Positions 17,840 through 28,966 of a stretch of 39,713 nucleotides of DNA are shown one piece after another. Source of the DNA: Thermaceae bacterium (GTDB taxonomy: Bacteria > Deinococcota > Deinococci > Deinococcales > Marinithermaceae). The notes under the pieces are model-generated. The model had not been told where the DNA came from. It saw nothing but the letters and a program-made list of their open reading frames with translations, and made no database searches. Position numbers and translations under genes: made by a program. The stretch lies in the NCBI GenBank assembly GCA_027023345.1, contig JALVVO010000151.1, positions 1 to 39,713 on the forward strand, read 5' to 3'. How positions within the stretch are numbered: position 1 is the stretch's first letter; every line of letters starts with the position of its first letter.

Positions 17840-18162
17840 AGATCGCCGTCCTCACCGATTCCGAGAGCGCCTCGGGCTTTCGCCTGGCGGGGCTTGAGGT
17901 CCACGTCGCCGAGGGGCGCGAGGACGCCCTCTCTAAGCTCAAGGAGCTCGCGCTCCGCGAGGACCTCGCCCTGCTCGCGGTGGACCAGGGCCTGATCGAG
18001 GATCCCCAGTCCTTGCTTGCCCGCGAGCTCCGGGGCCGGGCGCTGCCGGTGGTGCTGCCCTTCCCCTCGCTCGGCTTCGCCTTCGCCGAGGAGGGAGCGA
18101 ACGCGAGGGGCTACATTCGCCGTCTGGTCAAGGCCACCATCGGCTACGAGATCAAGCTCTAG
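17836..18162 (+). CDS. atpF: V/A-type ATPase subunit F (rotor shaft)
   Basis: 108-aa subunit with a Rossmann-like alpha/beta fold that binds subunit D in the central shaft and tunes ATP hydrolysis in the Thermus enzyme. The N-terminal MKIAVLTDSESASGFRLAGL and the middle LALLAVDQGLIED strand are typical, and GYIRRLVKATIGYEIKL is the C-terminal helix. GTG start within the GTGA overlap with subunit C. The frame is open further upstream inside subunit C, but similarity begins at this GTG. Confidence 0.94.
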   Translation: MKIAVLTDSESASGFRLAGLEVHVAEGREDALSKLKELALREDLALLAVDQGLIEDPQSLLARELRGRALPVVLPFPSLGFAFAEEGANARGYIRRLVKATIGYEIKL

Positions 18163-18173
18163 AGGGAGGAAGC

Positions 18174-19910
18174 ATGCTGGAAGGAGTCATTCAAAAGATC
18201 GCGGGCCCGGCGGTGATCGCCAAGGGGATGCACGGGGCCCGCATGTTCGACATCGTCAAGGTGGGGAAGGAGGGGCTCCTCGGCGAGATCATCCGGCTCG
18301 ACGGCGACACCGCCTTCGTCCAGGTCTACGAGGACACCTCCGGCCTGCAGGTGGGCGAGCCGGTGGTGAGCCTCGGGGTGCCGCTCTCGGTCGAGCTCGG
18401 GCCGGGGATGCTCAACGCCATCTACGACGGCATCCAGCGCCCCCTGGACAAGATCCAGGCGACCGCCGGCGAGTTCATCGCCCGCGGGATCTTCGTGCCC
18501 GCCTTGGACCGGGAGAAGAAGTGGGCCTGGACGCCGGCGAAGAAGCCTGGCGACGAGGTGACCGGGGGCGACGTGCTCGGCACCGTCCCCGAGTTCCAGT
18601 TCACCCACAAGATCCTGGTGCCGCCCGGGGTCACCGGCAGGATCAAGGAGATCAAGCCGGAGGGCGAGTACACCGTCGAGGAGGTCGTCGCCGTTCTGGA
18701 GGACGGGACCGAGCTCAAGATGTACCACACCTGGCCGGTGCGGAAGGCCCGCCCGGTGCAGAAGAAGCTCGACCCCGACGAGCCCTTCCTCACCGGGATG
18801 CGGATCCTCGACGTCCTCTTTCCGCTGGCCATGGGCGGGACGGCGGCGATTCCGGGGCCCTTCGGCTCGGGGAAGACGGTGACCCAGCAGTCCCTGGCCA
18901 AGTGGTCGAACGCCGACATCGTGGTCTACATCGGTTGCGGCGAGCGCGGGAACGAGATGACCGACGTGCTCGTCGAGTTCCCTGAGCTCGAGGACCCGAA
19001 GACCGGCGGCCCGCTGATGCACCGCACGGTGCTGATCGCGAACACCTCGAACATGCCGGTGGCCGCCCGCGAGGCCAGCATCTACGTGGGCGTGACCATC
19101 GCCGAGTACTTCCGCGACCAGGGCTACGCGGTGGCGCTCATGGCCGACTCGACGAGCCGCTGGGCCGAGGCGCTCCGCGAGATCAGCTCCCGGCTCGAGG
19201 AGATGCCCGCCGAGGAGGGCTACCCGCCCTACCTCGCCGCCCGCCTCGCCGCCTTCTACGAGCGGGCCGGCCGCACCGTGAGCCTCGCCGGCGAGCCCGG
19301 GGCGATCTCGATCGTGGGCGCGGTGAGCCCGCCCGGCGGCGACATGTCCGAGCCGGTCACCCAGTCCACCCTCCGGATCGTCGGCGCCTTCTGGCGGCTC
19401 GACGCCTCGCTCGCCTACCGGCGGCACTTCCCGGCGATCAACTGGAACGGCTCCTACTCGCTCTTCACCCCGATCCTCGACCCCTGGTACCGTAGTCACG
19501 TCGCCGAGGACTACCCGGAAAAGCGCGACGCGATCAGCGAGCTCCTGCAGCGCGAGGCGAGCCTCCAGGAGGTGGTGCAGCTCGTCGGTCCCGACGCCCT
19601 TCAGGACGCCGAGCGGCTGGTCATCGAGGTCGGGCGCCTGATCCGCGAGGCCTTCCTGCAGCAGAACGCCTTCGACCCGGTGGACGCCTACTGCTCGCTC
19701 AAGAAGGCCTACGGCATGATGACCATGATCCTGGACCTCTACCGCGCCGCGGAGGCGGCGATCCAGGCGGGCACCCCGATCGAGGAGGTCATCGGGCATC
19801 CGGTGTTTGAGAAGATCGCCCGGGCCCGCTACGTACCCGAGGACGAGTTCCCCGCCTACCTCGAGGGCGTCCTCGGGGAGATCCGGGAGGCCTTCAAGGC
19901 CACCGCCTAA
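18174..19910 (+). CDS. atpA: V/A-type ATPase catalytic subunit A
   Basis: 578-aa catalytic subunit, identical in length to the Thermus protein. The beta-barrel domain (1-70), the bulge domain particular to V/A-type enzymes (about 110-190) and the nucleotide domain are all present. Walker A is GPFGSGKT at 228-235, with Lys234 as in Thermus; the catalytic glutamate lies in GCGERGNEMTDV and Walker B in VALMADSTSRWAEALRE. It makes or hydrolyses ATP, alternating with subunit B in the A3B3 head. GGGAGGAAGC lies before the ATG, twelve bases after subunit F. Confidence 0.98.
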   Translation: MLEGVIQKIAGPAVIAKGMHGARMFDIVKVGKEGLLGEIIRLDGDTAFVQVYEDTSGLQVGEPVVSLGVPLSVELGPGMLNAIYDGIQRPLDKIQATAGEFIARGIFVPALDREKKWAWTPAKKPGDEVTGGDVLGTVPEFQFTHKILVPPGVTGRIKEIKPEGEYTVEEVVAVLEDGTELKMYHTWPVRKARPVQKKLDPDEPFLTGMRILDVLFPLAMGGTAAIPGPFGSGKTVTQQSLAKWSNADIVVYIGCGERGNEMTDVLVEFPELEDPKTGGPLMHRTVLIANTSNMPVAAREASIYVGVTIAEYFRDQGYAVALMADSTSRWAEALREISSRLEEMPAEEGYPPYLAARLAAFYERAGRTVSLAGEPGAISIVGAVSPPGGDMSEPVTQSTLRIVGAFWRLDASLAYRRHFPAINWNGSYSLFTPILDPWYRSHVAEDYPEKRDAISELLQREASLQEVVQLVGPDALQDAERLVIEVGRLIREAFLQQNAFDPVDAYCSLKKAYGMMTMILDLYRAAEAAIQAGTPIEEVIGHPVFEKIARARYVPEDEFPAYLEGVLGEIREAFKATA

Positions 19911-19919
19911 GGAGGGAGC

Positions 19920-21329
<1,410 letters not shown>

Positions 21330-21344
21330 CCGAAGGGAGGAGCC

Positions 21345-21959
21345 GTGGAGCAGATCAGCCCCACCCGCATGACCCTTCTCCAAAAGCGGAACCAGAAGAA
21401 GCTGGCGGAGAAGGGGGCGGACCTCCTCAAGAAGAAGCGGGACGCGCTGGTGGCCGAGTTCTTCGAGCTGGTCGCCGGCACCGTCGCCGCCCGGGAGCGC
21501 CTCACCCAGGCGGCGAAGGAGGCCTACCTCGCGCTCTTTCTGGCCAAGGCCTTCGACGGTCCCGAGGAGGTGGAGGCGCTCGCCCTCGGCGTCGCCCCGG
21601 TGGAAGGCGTCGAGGCCGAGGTGGAGAACGTCTGGGGCACCAAGGTCCCCCGCCTCCGGGTCGCCTGGCCGGGGCGGGCGGCGGCCAGCCCGATCGCCAC
21701 CGGGGGGCAGACCCTCGCCGCCCAGCGGGCCTTCCGAGAGTTCGCCGAGGCCCTGGTCGAGGTGGCCAATACCGAGACCCGGCTCCGGATGATCGGCGAG
21801 GAGATCAAGAAGACGACGAGGCGGGTGAACGCCCTGGAGCAGGTGGTGATCCCCGGGCTCGAGGCCCAGGTGCGCTACATCCGCATGGTGCTCGAGCAGC
21901 GCGAACGGGAGGATAACTTCCGCCTGAAAAAGATCAAGAGCAAGATGGAATCCCGCTAG
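21345..21959 (+). CDS. atpD: V/A-type ATPase subunit D (central shaft)
   Basis: 204-aa central rotor shaft. Its N- and C-terminal helices form the antiparallel coiled coil that turns inside the A3B3 head. Conserved landmarks are SPTRMTLLQKRNQKKLAEKG at the start and TRRVNALEQVVIPGLEAQVRYI near the C-terminus. The protein ends soon after LEQRERED, about 19 residues before the end of the Thermus protein as I recall it; that tail is variable and probably dispensable. GTG start after GGGAGGAGCC. Last gene of the operon; a strong hairpin follows twelve bases later. Confidence 0.95.
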   Translation: MEQISPTRMTLLQKRNQKKLAEKGADLLKKKRDALVAEFFELVAGTVAARERLTQAAKEAYLALFLAKAFDGPEEVEALALGVAPVEGVEAEVENVWGTKVPRLRVAWPGRAAASPIATGGQTLAAQRAFREFAEALVEVANTETRLRMIGEEIKKTTRRVNALEQVVIPGLEAQVRYIRMVLEQREREDNFRLKKIKSKMESR

Positions 21960-21970
21960 GGCGAACCGAG

Positions 21971-22000
21971 AGGGGCCGGGGCCAAAAGGCCCCGGCCCCT
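21971..22000. terminator. Terminator of the ATPase operon, shared with the convergent gene
   Basis: A perfect 13-bp stem, AGGGGCCGGGGCC (21971-21983) with GGCCCCGGCCCCT (21988-22000), has an AAAA loop. On the plus strand AGCTTTC follows. It can serve both directions, since the convergent M19 gene ends inside its right arm. Confidence 0.85.
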
Positions 22001-22994
22001 AGCTTTCGGGCAGCGCGCGGAAGAGCCAGCGGAGCCAGTTTTCCCCGAGCACCCCGGGGGCGTGGGGGCCGAGGAGGGGCGCGAGGGCCGGCCAGTCCTT
22101 GTGGGAGCGAATGCCGGCGGGTAGGCTCTCGGCCCCGAAGCCCCCGTCCATGTCCGAGCCGATGCCCACCGCCTCCCAGCCGAGGATCCCGGCCACCGCC
22201 TCGAGGTGCTCGAGAACCCGCTCCAAGGGCGGGGCGGGCTTTTCGCGGTCCCACGCGGGGTCCAAAAAGCGGTTATAGAGCACGATCCCCACCACCGCGC
22301 CCCGGCCCGCTAGGGCCTCGAGTTGCGCCCGGGAGAGGTGGCGGTTGGCAGGCCCCCCGGCCAGGGGGCGAAAGTTCGCGTGGGAGACGAGCACCGGCCC
22401 GGAGAATGCCGAGAGCGCCTCGAAGTAGGCGGCCTCGGAGAGGTGGGCGAGGTCGAGGGCGACCCTGGCCTCGGCCATGGCGGCGAGGAGTTCGCGGCCG
22501 GCGGGGGAGAGCCCGGCCCGGCCGCCGGTGCCGCCGGCGTAGCGGGTGTCCTTCCAGGCGGGCCCGAGGAGGCGGACCCCCGCCTGGGCCCAGAAGGCCA
22601 CCTCCTCCGGGCGGCGGACCGGTTCGGCCCCCTCCATGAGCAGCACGAGCCCGGGAATCCGGTCCGCTTCCCAGGCCTCGAGGTGCCGCCTGAGCTCCCC
22701 TCGGCTTCCGATCAGCCGCACCCGCCCCTCGTCCCGCCAGCGGCGGTAGCGGTCGAGCTGGGCGAGCGCCGCCCGATGGGCGAGCTCGGGGCTGGGGTAG
22801 CGCTCGGGGTCCACGAAGAGGGTGGCGAAGGCGACGGCGACCCCGGCGGCGGCGAGTTCGGGGAGGCTGACGCTCGGCCGGTAGGGGCGCCGCTCCCGCG
22901 CCCGGAGCGCGGGGAGGGGCAGGGTCAGGTCCCAGCCGAACTCGATGGCGTTGTAGGCGAGGTCCAGATGGGCGTCGACGAGGGGGGTTTCCAC
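21999..22994 (-). CDS. Membrane dipeptidase family protein (peptidase M19)
   Basis: 331-aa zinc dipeptidase of the renal dipeptidase family (M19), hydrolysing dipeptides in known members. Zinc-binding VDAHLDLAYN is at residues 6-15, a bridging Glu is in LLMEGAEP, further ligands lie in LDLAHLSEA and VLVSHANFRP, and GIGSDMDGGFG is near the C-terminus. No signal peptide is visible, so it is probably cytoplasmic in spite of the family name. The GTG start gives METPLVDAHLDL, ten bases after the holA stop, and follows a weak site. The TAG stop overlaps the last two bases of the ATPase terminator stem. Confidence 0.9.
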   Translation of the reverse strand: METPLVDAHLDLAYNAIEFGWDLTLPLPALRARERRPYRPSVSLPELAAAGVAVAFATLFVDPERYPSPELAHRAALAQLDRYRRWRDEGRVRLIGSRGELRRHLEAWEADRIPGLVLLMEGAEPVRRPEEVAFWAQAGVRLLGPAWKDTRYAGGTGGRAGLSPAGRELLAAMAEARVALDLAHLSEAAYFEALSAFSGPVLVSHANFRPLAGGPANRHLSRAQLEALAGRGAVVGIVLYNRFLDPAWDREKPAPPLERVLEHLEAVAGILGWEAVGIGSDMDGGFGAESLPAGIRSHKDWPALAPLLGPHAPGVLGENWLRWLFRALPES

Positions 22995-23004
22995 GCCCCA
23001 AAGC

Positions 23005-23892
23005 CTACCGCGCCAGGCGAACCAGCAGGGCGAGGAGGCGGGCCTCGGGGTCGGCCCCGGTCTTGATCGCGAGCTCGGCTTCGACGAGGGCCTCGAGGGC
23101 GCGCTCCACCCGGGCCGCCCCCAGGCGTCGGTAGGCGGCGAGCAGGCGGCGGGCGGAGAAGGGCGCGACGCCGAGCGCCCGCGCCACCTCCTCCTCGCTC
23201 GGCTTCGGTCGCTCCTCGAGCAGAAAGCCGAGCTCGACGAGCCGGGCGTAGTGCCAGGAAAGGGCGCCCATGACCTTGAGCGGCGGCTCCCCCCGGGCCA
23301 GGAGGTCCCGGGCGATTGCCAGGGCCTCGCCGGGCTCGCGGCGGGCCAGGGGGTCGAGGAGGTCGAAGGCGCTCGCGGCCGCCGGCCAGCCGAGCAGCGG
23401 CCGCACCCGCTCCGGCGTGATCGGCGGGGGCAGGAGGGCGAGCTTCTCCACCTCGCGCACGAGCCCCTCGGTGTCGGCCTCGCTCTCGGCGAGGAGGTGG
23501 ACGACCGCCGCCGGCGCCTTTACCCCCCGGGCCTTGAGGAGGTTTTGCACGAAGACGGTGCGCTCGCGGAAGCGCGGGGTGGGGGAGTGCCGGACCTCGC
23601 CGCGGTTTTTGTAAAAGCGGGTGCGACCGGAGGGGGCCCGGGGGTCGTAGAGCAGGAGGTCGGGACCCTCCGCGGCCCGGTCCAAAGGGTCCTTGAGCGC
23701 CTTCCAGCCGGACTCGTCGAGCTCGGAGAGGTCGAGGATCCCTCCCTCCTCGCCGAAGAGGCCGGGCTGGGCGAGGGCGGCGACGGCTTCCGGGCTGGCC
23801 GGAATCAGGCGCGGGGGCACCCCCCGAAGCCGGGCCTCCTTCAGGGCCGCCTGCCGGGCGAGGTAGGGGTCGCCGGTGAACGCGATCAGCAT
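23005..23892 (-). CDS. holA: DNA polymerase III delta subunit HolA
   Basis: Clamp-loader subunit that opens the beta sliding clamp (295 aa, at the short end of the family). Landmarks are the MLIAFTGDPYLARQAAL start, the FVQNLLKARGVKAPAAVVHLL region of domain II, and a helical C-terminal collar domain (SAFDLLDPLARREPGEAL; MGALSWHYARLVELG). Functional Walker motifs are absent, as expected for delta. It is divergent from the HD-GYP gene with only 26 bp between the start codons. TATAGC ends eight bases before the ATG and GAGG lies in that gap, so both a leaderless and a short-leader transcript are possible. Confidence 0.9.
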   Translation of the reverse strand: MLIAFTGDPYLARQAALKEARLRGVPPRLIPASPEAVAALAQPGLFGEEGGILDLSELDESGWKALKDPLDRAAEGPDLLLYDPRAPSGRTRFYKNRGEVRHSPTPRFRERTVFVQNLLKARGVKAPAAVVHLLAESEADTEGLVREVEKLALLPPPITPERVRPLLGWPAAASAFDLLDPLARREPGEALAIARDLLARGEPPLKVMGALSWHYARLVELGFLLEERPKPSEEEVARALGVAPFSARRLLAAYRRLGAARVERALEALVEAELAIKTGADPEARLLALLVRLAR

Positions 23893-23900
23893 CGCCTCAG

Positions 23901-23911
23901 GCTATAAGATA
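23901..23911. promoter_or_regulatory. Shared TATA core between divergent holA and HD-GYP genes
   Basis: The only AT-rich bases in the 26-bp gap read GCTATAAGATA. Plus strand: TATAAG (23903-23908) or TAAGAT (23905-23910), 10 or 8 bases before the HD-GYP ATG. Minus strand: TATAGC (23901-23906), eight bases before the holA ATG. No -35 box is recognisable on either side. A bidirectional -10 element is inferred. Confidence 0.5.
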
Positions 23912-23918
23912 GGCCGGG

Positions 23919-25642
<1,724 letters not shown>

Positions 25643-25646
<4 letters not shown>

Positions 25647-26191
25647 CCGGAGAGCCGGGCCATGAAGGCGCGGAAGAGCTGGGGATGGTCGGGCCAGGCC
25701 CGGGCGGTGTAGAGGTTGTTGTCCACCACCACGGGCTCGTCGAGGAAGGTGGCCCCGGCGAGCTCGACGTCGGGCTTCAGAGCGGGGTAGGCGGTCACCT
25801 TCCGCCCTCTTAGCACCCCGGCCGCGGCCAGGATCAGCGCCGCGTGGCAGATCCCGCCCACCGGCTTATTCGTCTCGAAGAAGTGGCGCACGATCGCGAG
25901 CGCTCCCGGCTCGTTCCGGATCCACTCCGGCGCCCGGCCGCCGGGCAGGTAGAGGGCGTCGAACTCCGCCGGGTTGACCTCGCCGAAGGCGGCGTCTGCC
26001 TCCACCCGGTAGCCGGGCTTTTCGGTGTAGGTGCCGAACCCCGGCTCGAAGTCATGGACCACGGTCTTGACCACGCCTTTCTTGGGCGCGGCCACGGCGA
26101 CCTCGAACCCGGCCTCGAGGAAGCGCTGCAACGGGTACATCACCTCGAGCGACTCGCCGGCGTCCCCGGTCAGGATCAGGACCCTTTTCAT
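25643..26191 (-). CDS. DJ-1/PfpI family protein
   Basis: 182-aa member of the DJ-1/PfpI superfamily (class I glutamine amidotransferase-like fold). The nucleophile elbow GGICHAAL places Cys115 next to His116, and the acidic partner lies in GDAGESLEV near residue 13-16. Relatives are proteases, glyoxalases or deglycases, and the activity cannot be picked from sequence alone. An AGGGGGGAAAG purine tract precedes the ATG. It lies 48 bases downstream of gcdH on the same strand, possibly cotranscribed. The stop TAG and that of the HD-GYP gene share the palindrome CTAG. Confidence 0.88.
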
Positions 26192-26239
26192 CTTTCCCCC
26201 CTTTCCCTCCAGTTTAGGACGGGGCCGGGGGACCGGGGG

Positions 26240-27397
26240 TTAGAAGGCGGCCATGCCGGTGATCTCCCGCCCCAGGATCAGGGTGTGGATGTCGTGGGTC
26301 CCCTCGTAGGTGTAGACCGTCTCCAGGTTCAGCATGTGGCGGATCGCGTGGTACTCGAGGGTGATCCCGTTCGCCCCCAGGATGTCCCGGGCCATGCGGG
26401 CGGACTGGAGGGCGGCGTAGGTGTTGTCCCTTTTCGCCAGCGAGACTTGGGTGTGGTGGAGCTTGCCCTCGTCCTTGAGCCGGGCGAGCCGCCAGACGAG
26501 AAGGAGGCCCTTGGTGTGCTCGGCGAGCATCCAGGCGAGCTTCTCCTGGACGAGCTGCTTCTTTGCGATGGGCTCGCCGAAGGTCTTGCGGGAGAGGGCG
26601 AAGTCGCGGGCCTCGGCGTAGACCGCCTCCAGCGCCCCGAGCACCCCCCAGGCGATGCCGTAGCGGGCCTGGGTGAGGCAGGAAAGGGGCGGCTTTAGCC
26701 CCTCGGCCTTCGGCAGTCGGAGGTCGTCGGGGACGCGGACGTCCTCGAGCACGAGCTCGGAGGTGACGCTCGCCCGGAGGCTCATCTTCGACTTGATCTC
26801 CGGCGCCGAGAACCCCGGGGTGTCGGTGGGCACGATGAAGCCCCGGACCACCCCCTCTTCGTCCTTGGCCCAGACGATGGCGAGGTCGGCGATGGTGCCA
26901 CTCGTGATCCACATCTTGGTGCCGTTCAGGACCCAGTGGTCGCCGTCTTTCCTCGCCCGGGTCTTCATGTTGCCGCCCGGGTCGCTTCCGCCGTCCGGCT
27001 CGGTGAGGCCGAAGGCGCCGACCATCTCCCCGGAGGCGAGCTTGGGCAGGAACGCTTGCTTTTGCTCCTCGGAGCCGTAGGCGTAGATCGGGTACATCAC
27101 CAGCCCGCCCTGGACGCTCGCGAAGCTCCTGAGCCCCGAGTCCACGCGCTCGAGCTCGTACATGATCAGCCCGTAGGCGGCGTTCGAGACCCCGGCGGCC
27201 CCGTATTCCTCCGGCAGGTTCGCGCCCAAAAACCCCATCTCGCCGAACTTTTTAATCAGGTGGGTGGGAAAGGTGCCGGCCTCCCACCACTCGCGGATCT
27301 GGGGCAGGGCCTCGGCCTCGAGGAACTTCCGGGCGGCTCGCTGAATCTCGCGCTCTTCCTCGGTGAAGAGTTCTTGGACCCGGTAAAAGTCCAGCAT
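26240..27397 (-). CDS. gcdH: Glutaryl-CoA dehydrogenase
   Basis: 385-aa acyl-CoA dehydrogenase of the glutaryl-CoA type, converting glutaryl-CoA to crotonyl-CoA and CO2 with FAD in lysine and tryptophan breakdown. Signatures are SVQGGLVMYPIYAYGSEEQK, FGLTEPDGGSDPG, KMWITSG and TYEGTHDIHTLILGREITG, where Glu365 is the catalytic base. The start at 27397 (MLDFYRVQELFTEEE) matches the Thermus enzyme as I remember it; the frame is open fourteen codons further upstream but without a site. There is no Shine-Dalgarno, and TATAGT ends six bases before the ATG, indicating leaderless translation. Confidence 0.93.
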   Translation of the reverse strand: MLDFYRVQELFTEEEREIQRAARKFLEAEALPQIREWWEAGTFPTHLIKKFGEMGFLGANLPEEYGAAGVSNAAYGLIMYELERVDSGLRSFASVQGGLVMYPIYAYGSEEQKQAFLPKLASGEMVGAFGLTEPDGGSDPGGNMKTRARKDGDHWVLNGTKMWITSGTIADLAIVWAKDEEGVVRGFIVPTDTPGFSAPEIKSKMSLRASVTSELVLEDVRVPDDLRLPKAEGLKPPLSCLTQARYGIAWGVLGALEAVYAEARDFALSRKTFGEPIAKKQLVQEKLAWMLAEHTKGLLLVWRLARLKDEGKLHHTQVSLAKRDNTYAALQSARMARDILGANGITLEYHAIRHMLNLETVYTYEGTHDIHTLILGREITGMAAF

Positions 27398-27403
27398 GCC
27401 CGT

Positions 27404-27409
27404 ACTATA
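27404..27409 (-). promoter_or_regulatory. Putative -10 box of leaderless gcdH
   Basis: On the minus strand TATAGT (5 of 6) ends six bases before the gcdH ATG. No good -35 exists at 17 bp; TTGTCA on this strand is 24 bp further upstream. The absence of a ribosome binding site supports a leaderless transcript. Confidence 0.5.
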
Positions 27410-27432
27410 TTGCGTTTTTCCGTCGGCGACCT

Positions 27433-27462
27433 TTGACAAGGCAAGGCCGGCCCCCTTAGCAT
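27433..27462 (+). promoter_or_regulatory. Promoter of the TAXI-TRAP operon
   Basis: A perfect TTGACA (27433-27438) is followed after 18 bp by TAGCAT (27457-27462, 4 of 6). Transcription would start near 27469, about 28 bases before the TTG start, with GAGGAGGTGAG in the leader. Confidence 0.6.
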
Positions 27463-27496
27463 GGGCCCGTAAGGTATCCGAGGAGGTGAGTCCGCG

Positions 27497-28468
27497 TTGA
27501 AGAAGCTCCCGGTATTCCTGCTCGTCCTAGGTCTGGTGACCGGCATGGCGGCGGCCAAGACCGTCCGCATCTCGATCGCGACCGGCGGCACCGGCGGGGT
27601 CTACTACCCGCTCGGCGGCGGCATGGCCAAGGTCTGGAGCGCGTACGTCCCCGGCGTCGAGGCCAGCGCCGAGGTCACCGGCGCCTCGGTGGAGAACGTG
27701 CGCCTGGTGGTCTCGGGCAAGGCGCAGGTGGCGCTCGGGACGAGCGGCGTCGTGGTCACCGCCTACAAGGGCGAGGGCAAGTTCAAGAAGTTCGGCCCTC
27801 AGCCGATCCTGGCCATCGGGGCCATGTACCCGAACGCCTGGCAGTTCGTCACCGTAGCCGAGACCGGTATTAAGAAGATCCCCGACATCAAGGGCAAGCG
27901 CGTCTCCACCGGCGCCCCCGGCTCGGGCACCGCGGTGATGACCCGGGCGATCCTGAAGACCCTCGGCTACGAGCCGGGCAAGGACTTCAAGGAGTTCCGC
28001 CTCTCCTTCGCCGAGCAGGTGGCCGCGCTCAAGGACGGCACCATTGACGTGGGCTCCTGGTCGGTGGGCCTCGGCCCGGGCTCCCTGATCGACCTCTCCA
28101 CCACCCGCAAGATGGTGCTCATCTGCATGGACAAGGAGGAGCAGGCCAAGGTCTCCGCCGCCCACCCCTATTACAAGCCCTTCACCATTCCCGCCGGCAC
28201 CTACAAGGGCGTGGACGCGGACTGCCTGACCGTGGGCACCCCGAACGTCCTCTTCGTGCACAAGGACATGGACGAGGAGCTCGTCTACCAGCTCACCAAG
28301 GCGCTCTTTGAGCACAAGGATGAGCTCGAGAAGATCCACCCTGCGGCCAAGACGATCAGCCCCGAGTACGTCCTGCAGGCGACCCTGATCCCGCTTCACC
28401 CCGGCGCCATCCGCTACTACGAGGAAGCGGGCTACCAGGTCCCCGACGCGCTCAAGCCCAAGAAGTAA
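27497..28468 (+). CDS. TAXI family TRAP transporter solute-binding protein
   Basis: 323-aa periplasmic receptor of a TRAP transporter of the TAXI class. A signal peptide of about 20 residues (MKKLPVFLLVLGLVTGMAAA) precedes the mature start KTVRISIATGG. Typical blocks are ATGGTGGVYYPLGGGMAKVW, GKRVSTGAPGSGTAVM and DLSTTRKM. The Thermus thermophilus homologue of known structure bound glutamate or glutamine; the ligand here is not known. The start is TTG, supported by GAGGAGGTGAG a few bases upstream. The DUF1850 protein and the fused permease follow in one operon. Confidence 0.93.
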   Translation: MKKLPVFLLVLGLVTGMAAAKTVRISIATGGTGGVYYPLGGGMAKVWSAYVPGVEASAEVTGASVENVRLVVSGKAQVALGTSGVVVTAYKGEGKFKKFGPQPILAIGAMYPNAWQFVTVAETGIKKIPDIKGKRVSTGAPGSGTAVMTRAILKTLGYEPGKDFKEFRLSFAEQVAALKDGTIDVGSWSVGLGPGSLIDLSTTRKMVLICMDKEEQAKVSAAHPYYKPFTIPAGTYKGVDADCLTVGTPNVLFVHKDMDEELVYQLTKALFEHKDELEKIHPAAKTISPEYVLQATLIPLHPGAIRYYEEAGYQVPDALKPKK

Positions 28469-28471
28469 CCG

Positions 28472-28966
28472 ATGAAGCGGCCCACCCTCGCCTTCCTTCC
28501 GCTGGGGGTGGGCCTTTTCCTGCTCTCCTTGCCGGTCCCCGGGATGCGCCTTTCGGTGGACGGACGCCCCGTTGTCTGGCTGCCCCTTTCCGCGGGGGAG
28601 CGGCTCGAGCTCACCTGGGTCCACTCGGTCTCGGGGATCCGGGTCCGGGAGGTCTTCCGCTACCAAAACGGGACGCTCTTTTTCACCGAGACCCATAACC
28701 CCTGGTTCGCCGCCGGGCTCGGCGAGGTCCCCGGCCGGGGGCGGGTGGTGGCCGAGGCCGGCCACGCGGTGGCGATCGTGGGTATCGACGAGCCGGCCTG
28801 GGGCATGGTCTTCCGCCTCGGCGCCCCCTCGGTGGACCATACCCTTTGGTACCGGGGGCGGCCGCTTAGGCTTTCCCGTTGCTACCCCCACGCGCGGCTC
28901 GCCTGGAGCCCCGAGCGCCGCCCCTGGTTGCTCGCCCGGTTTCTCGCGAAGGATCCCTGCCTATGA
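28472..28966 (+). CDS. DUF1850 domain protein of the TAXI-TRAP operon
   Basis: 164-aa protein of the DUF1850 family. One N-terminal membrane helix or uncleaved signal (about 5-25) is followed by a beta-rich domain with LELTWVHSVSGIRVREVFRY and ETHNPWFAAGLGE, the family core. Such genes habitually sit between the TAXI receptor and the fused TRAP permease, as here, which suggests an accessory role in transport, but no activity is known. It starts three bases after the receptor stop, and its own TGA overlaps the permease ATG by four bases. Confidence 0.85.
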   Translation: MKRPTLAFLPLGVGLFLLSLPVPGMRLSVDGRPVVWLPLSAGERLELTWVHSVSGIRVREVFRYQNGTLFFTETHNPWFAAGLGEVPGRGRVVAEAGHAVAIVGIDEPAWGMVFRLGAPSVDHTLWYRGRPLRLSRCYPHARLAWSPERRPWLLARFLAKDPCL

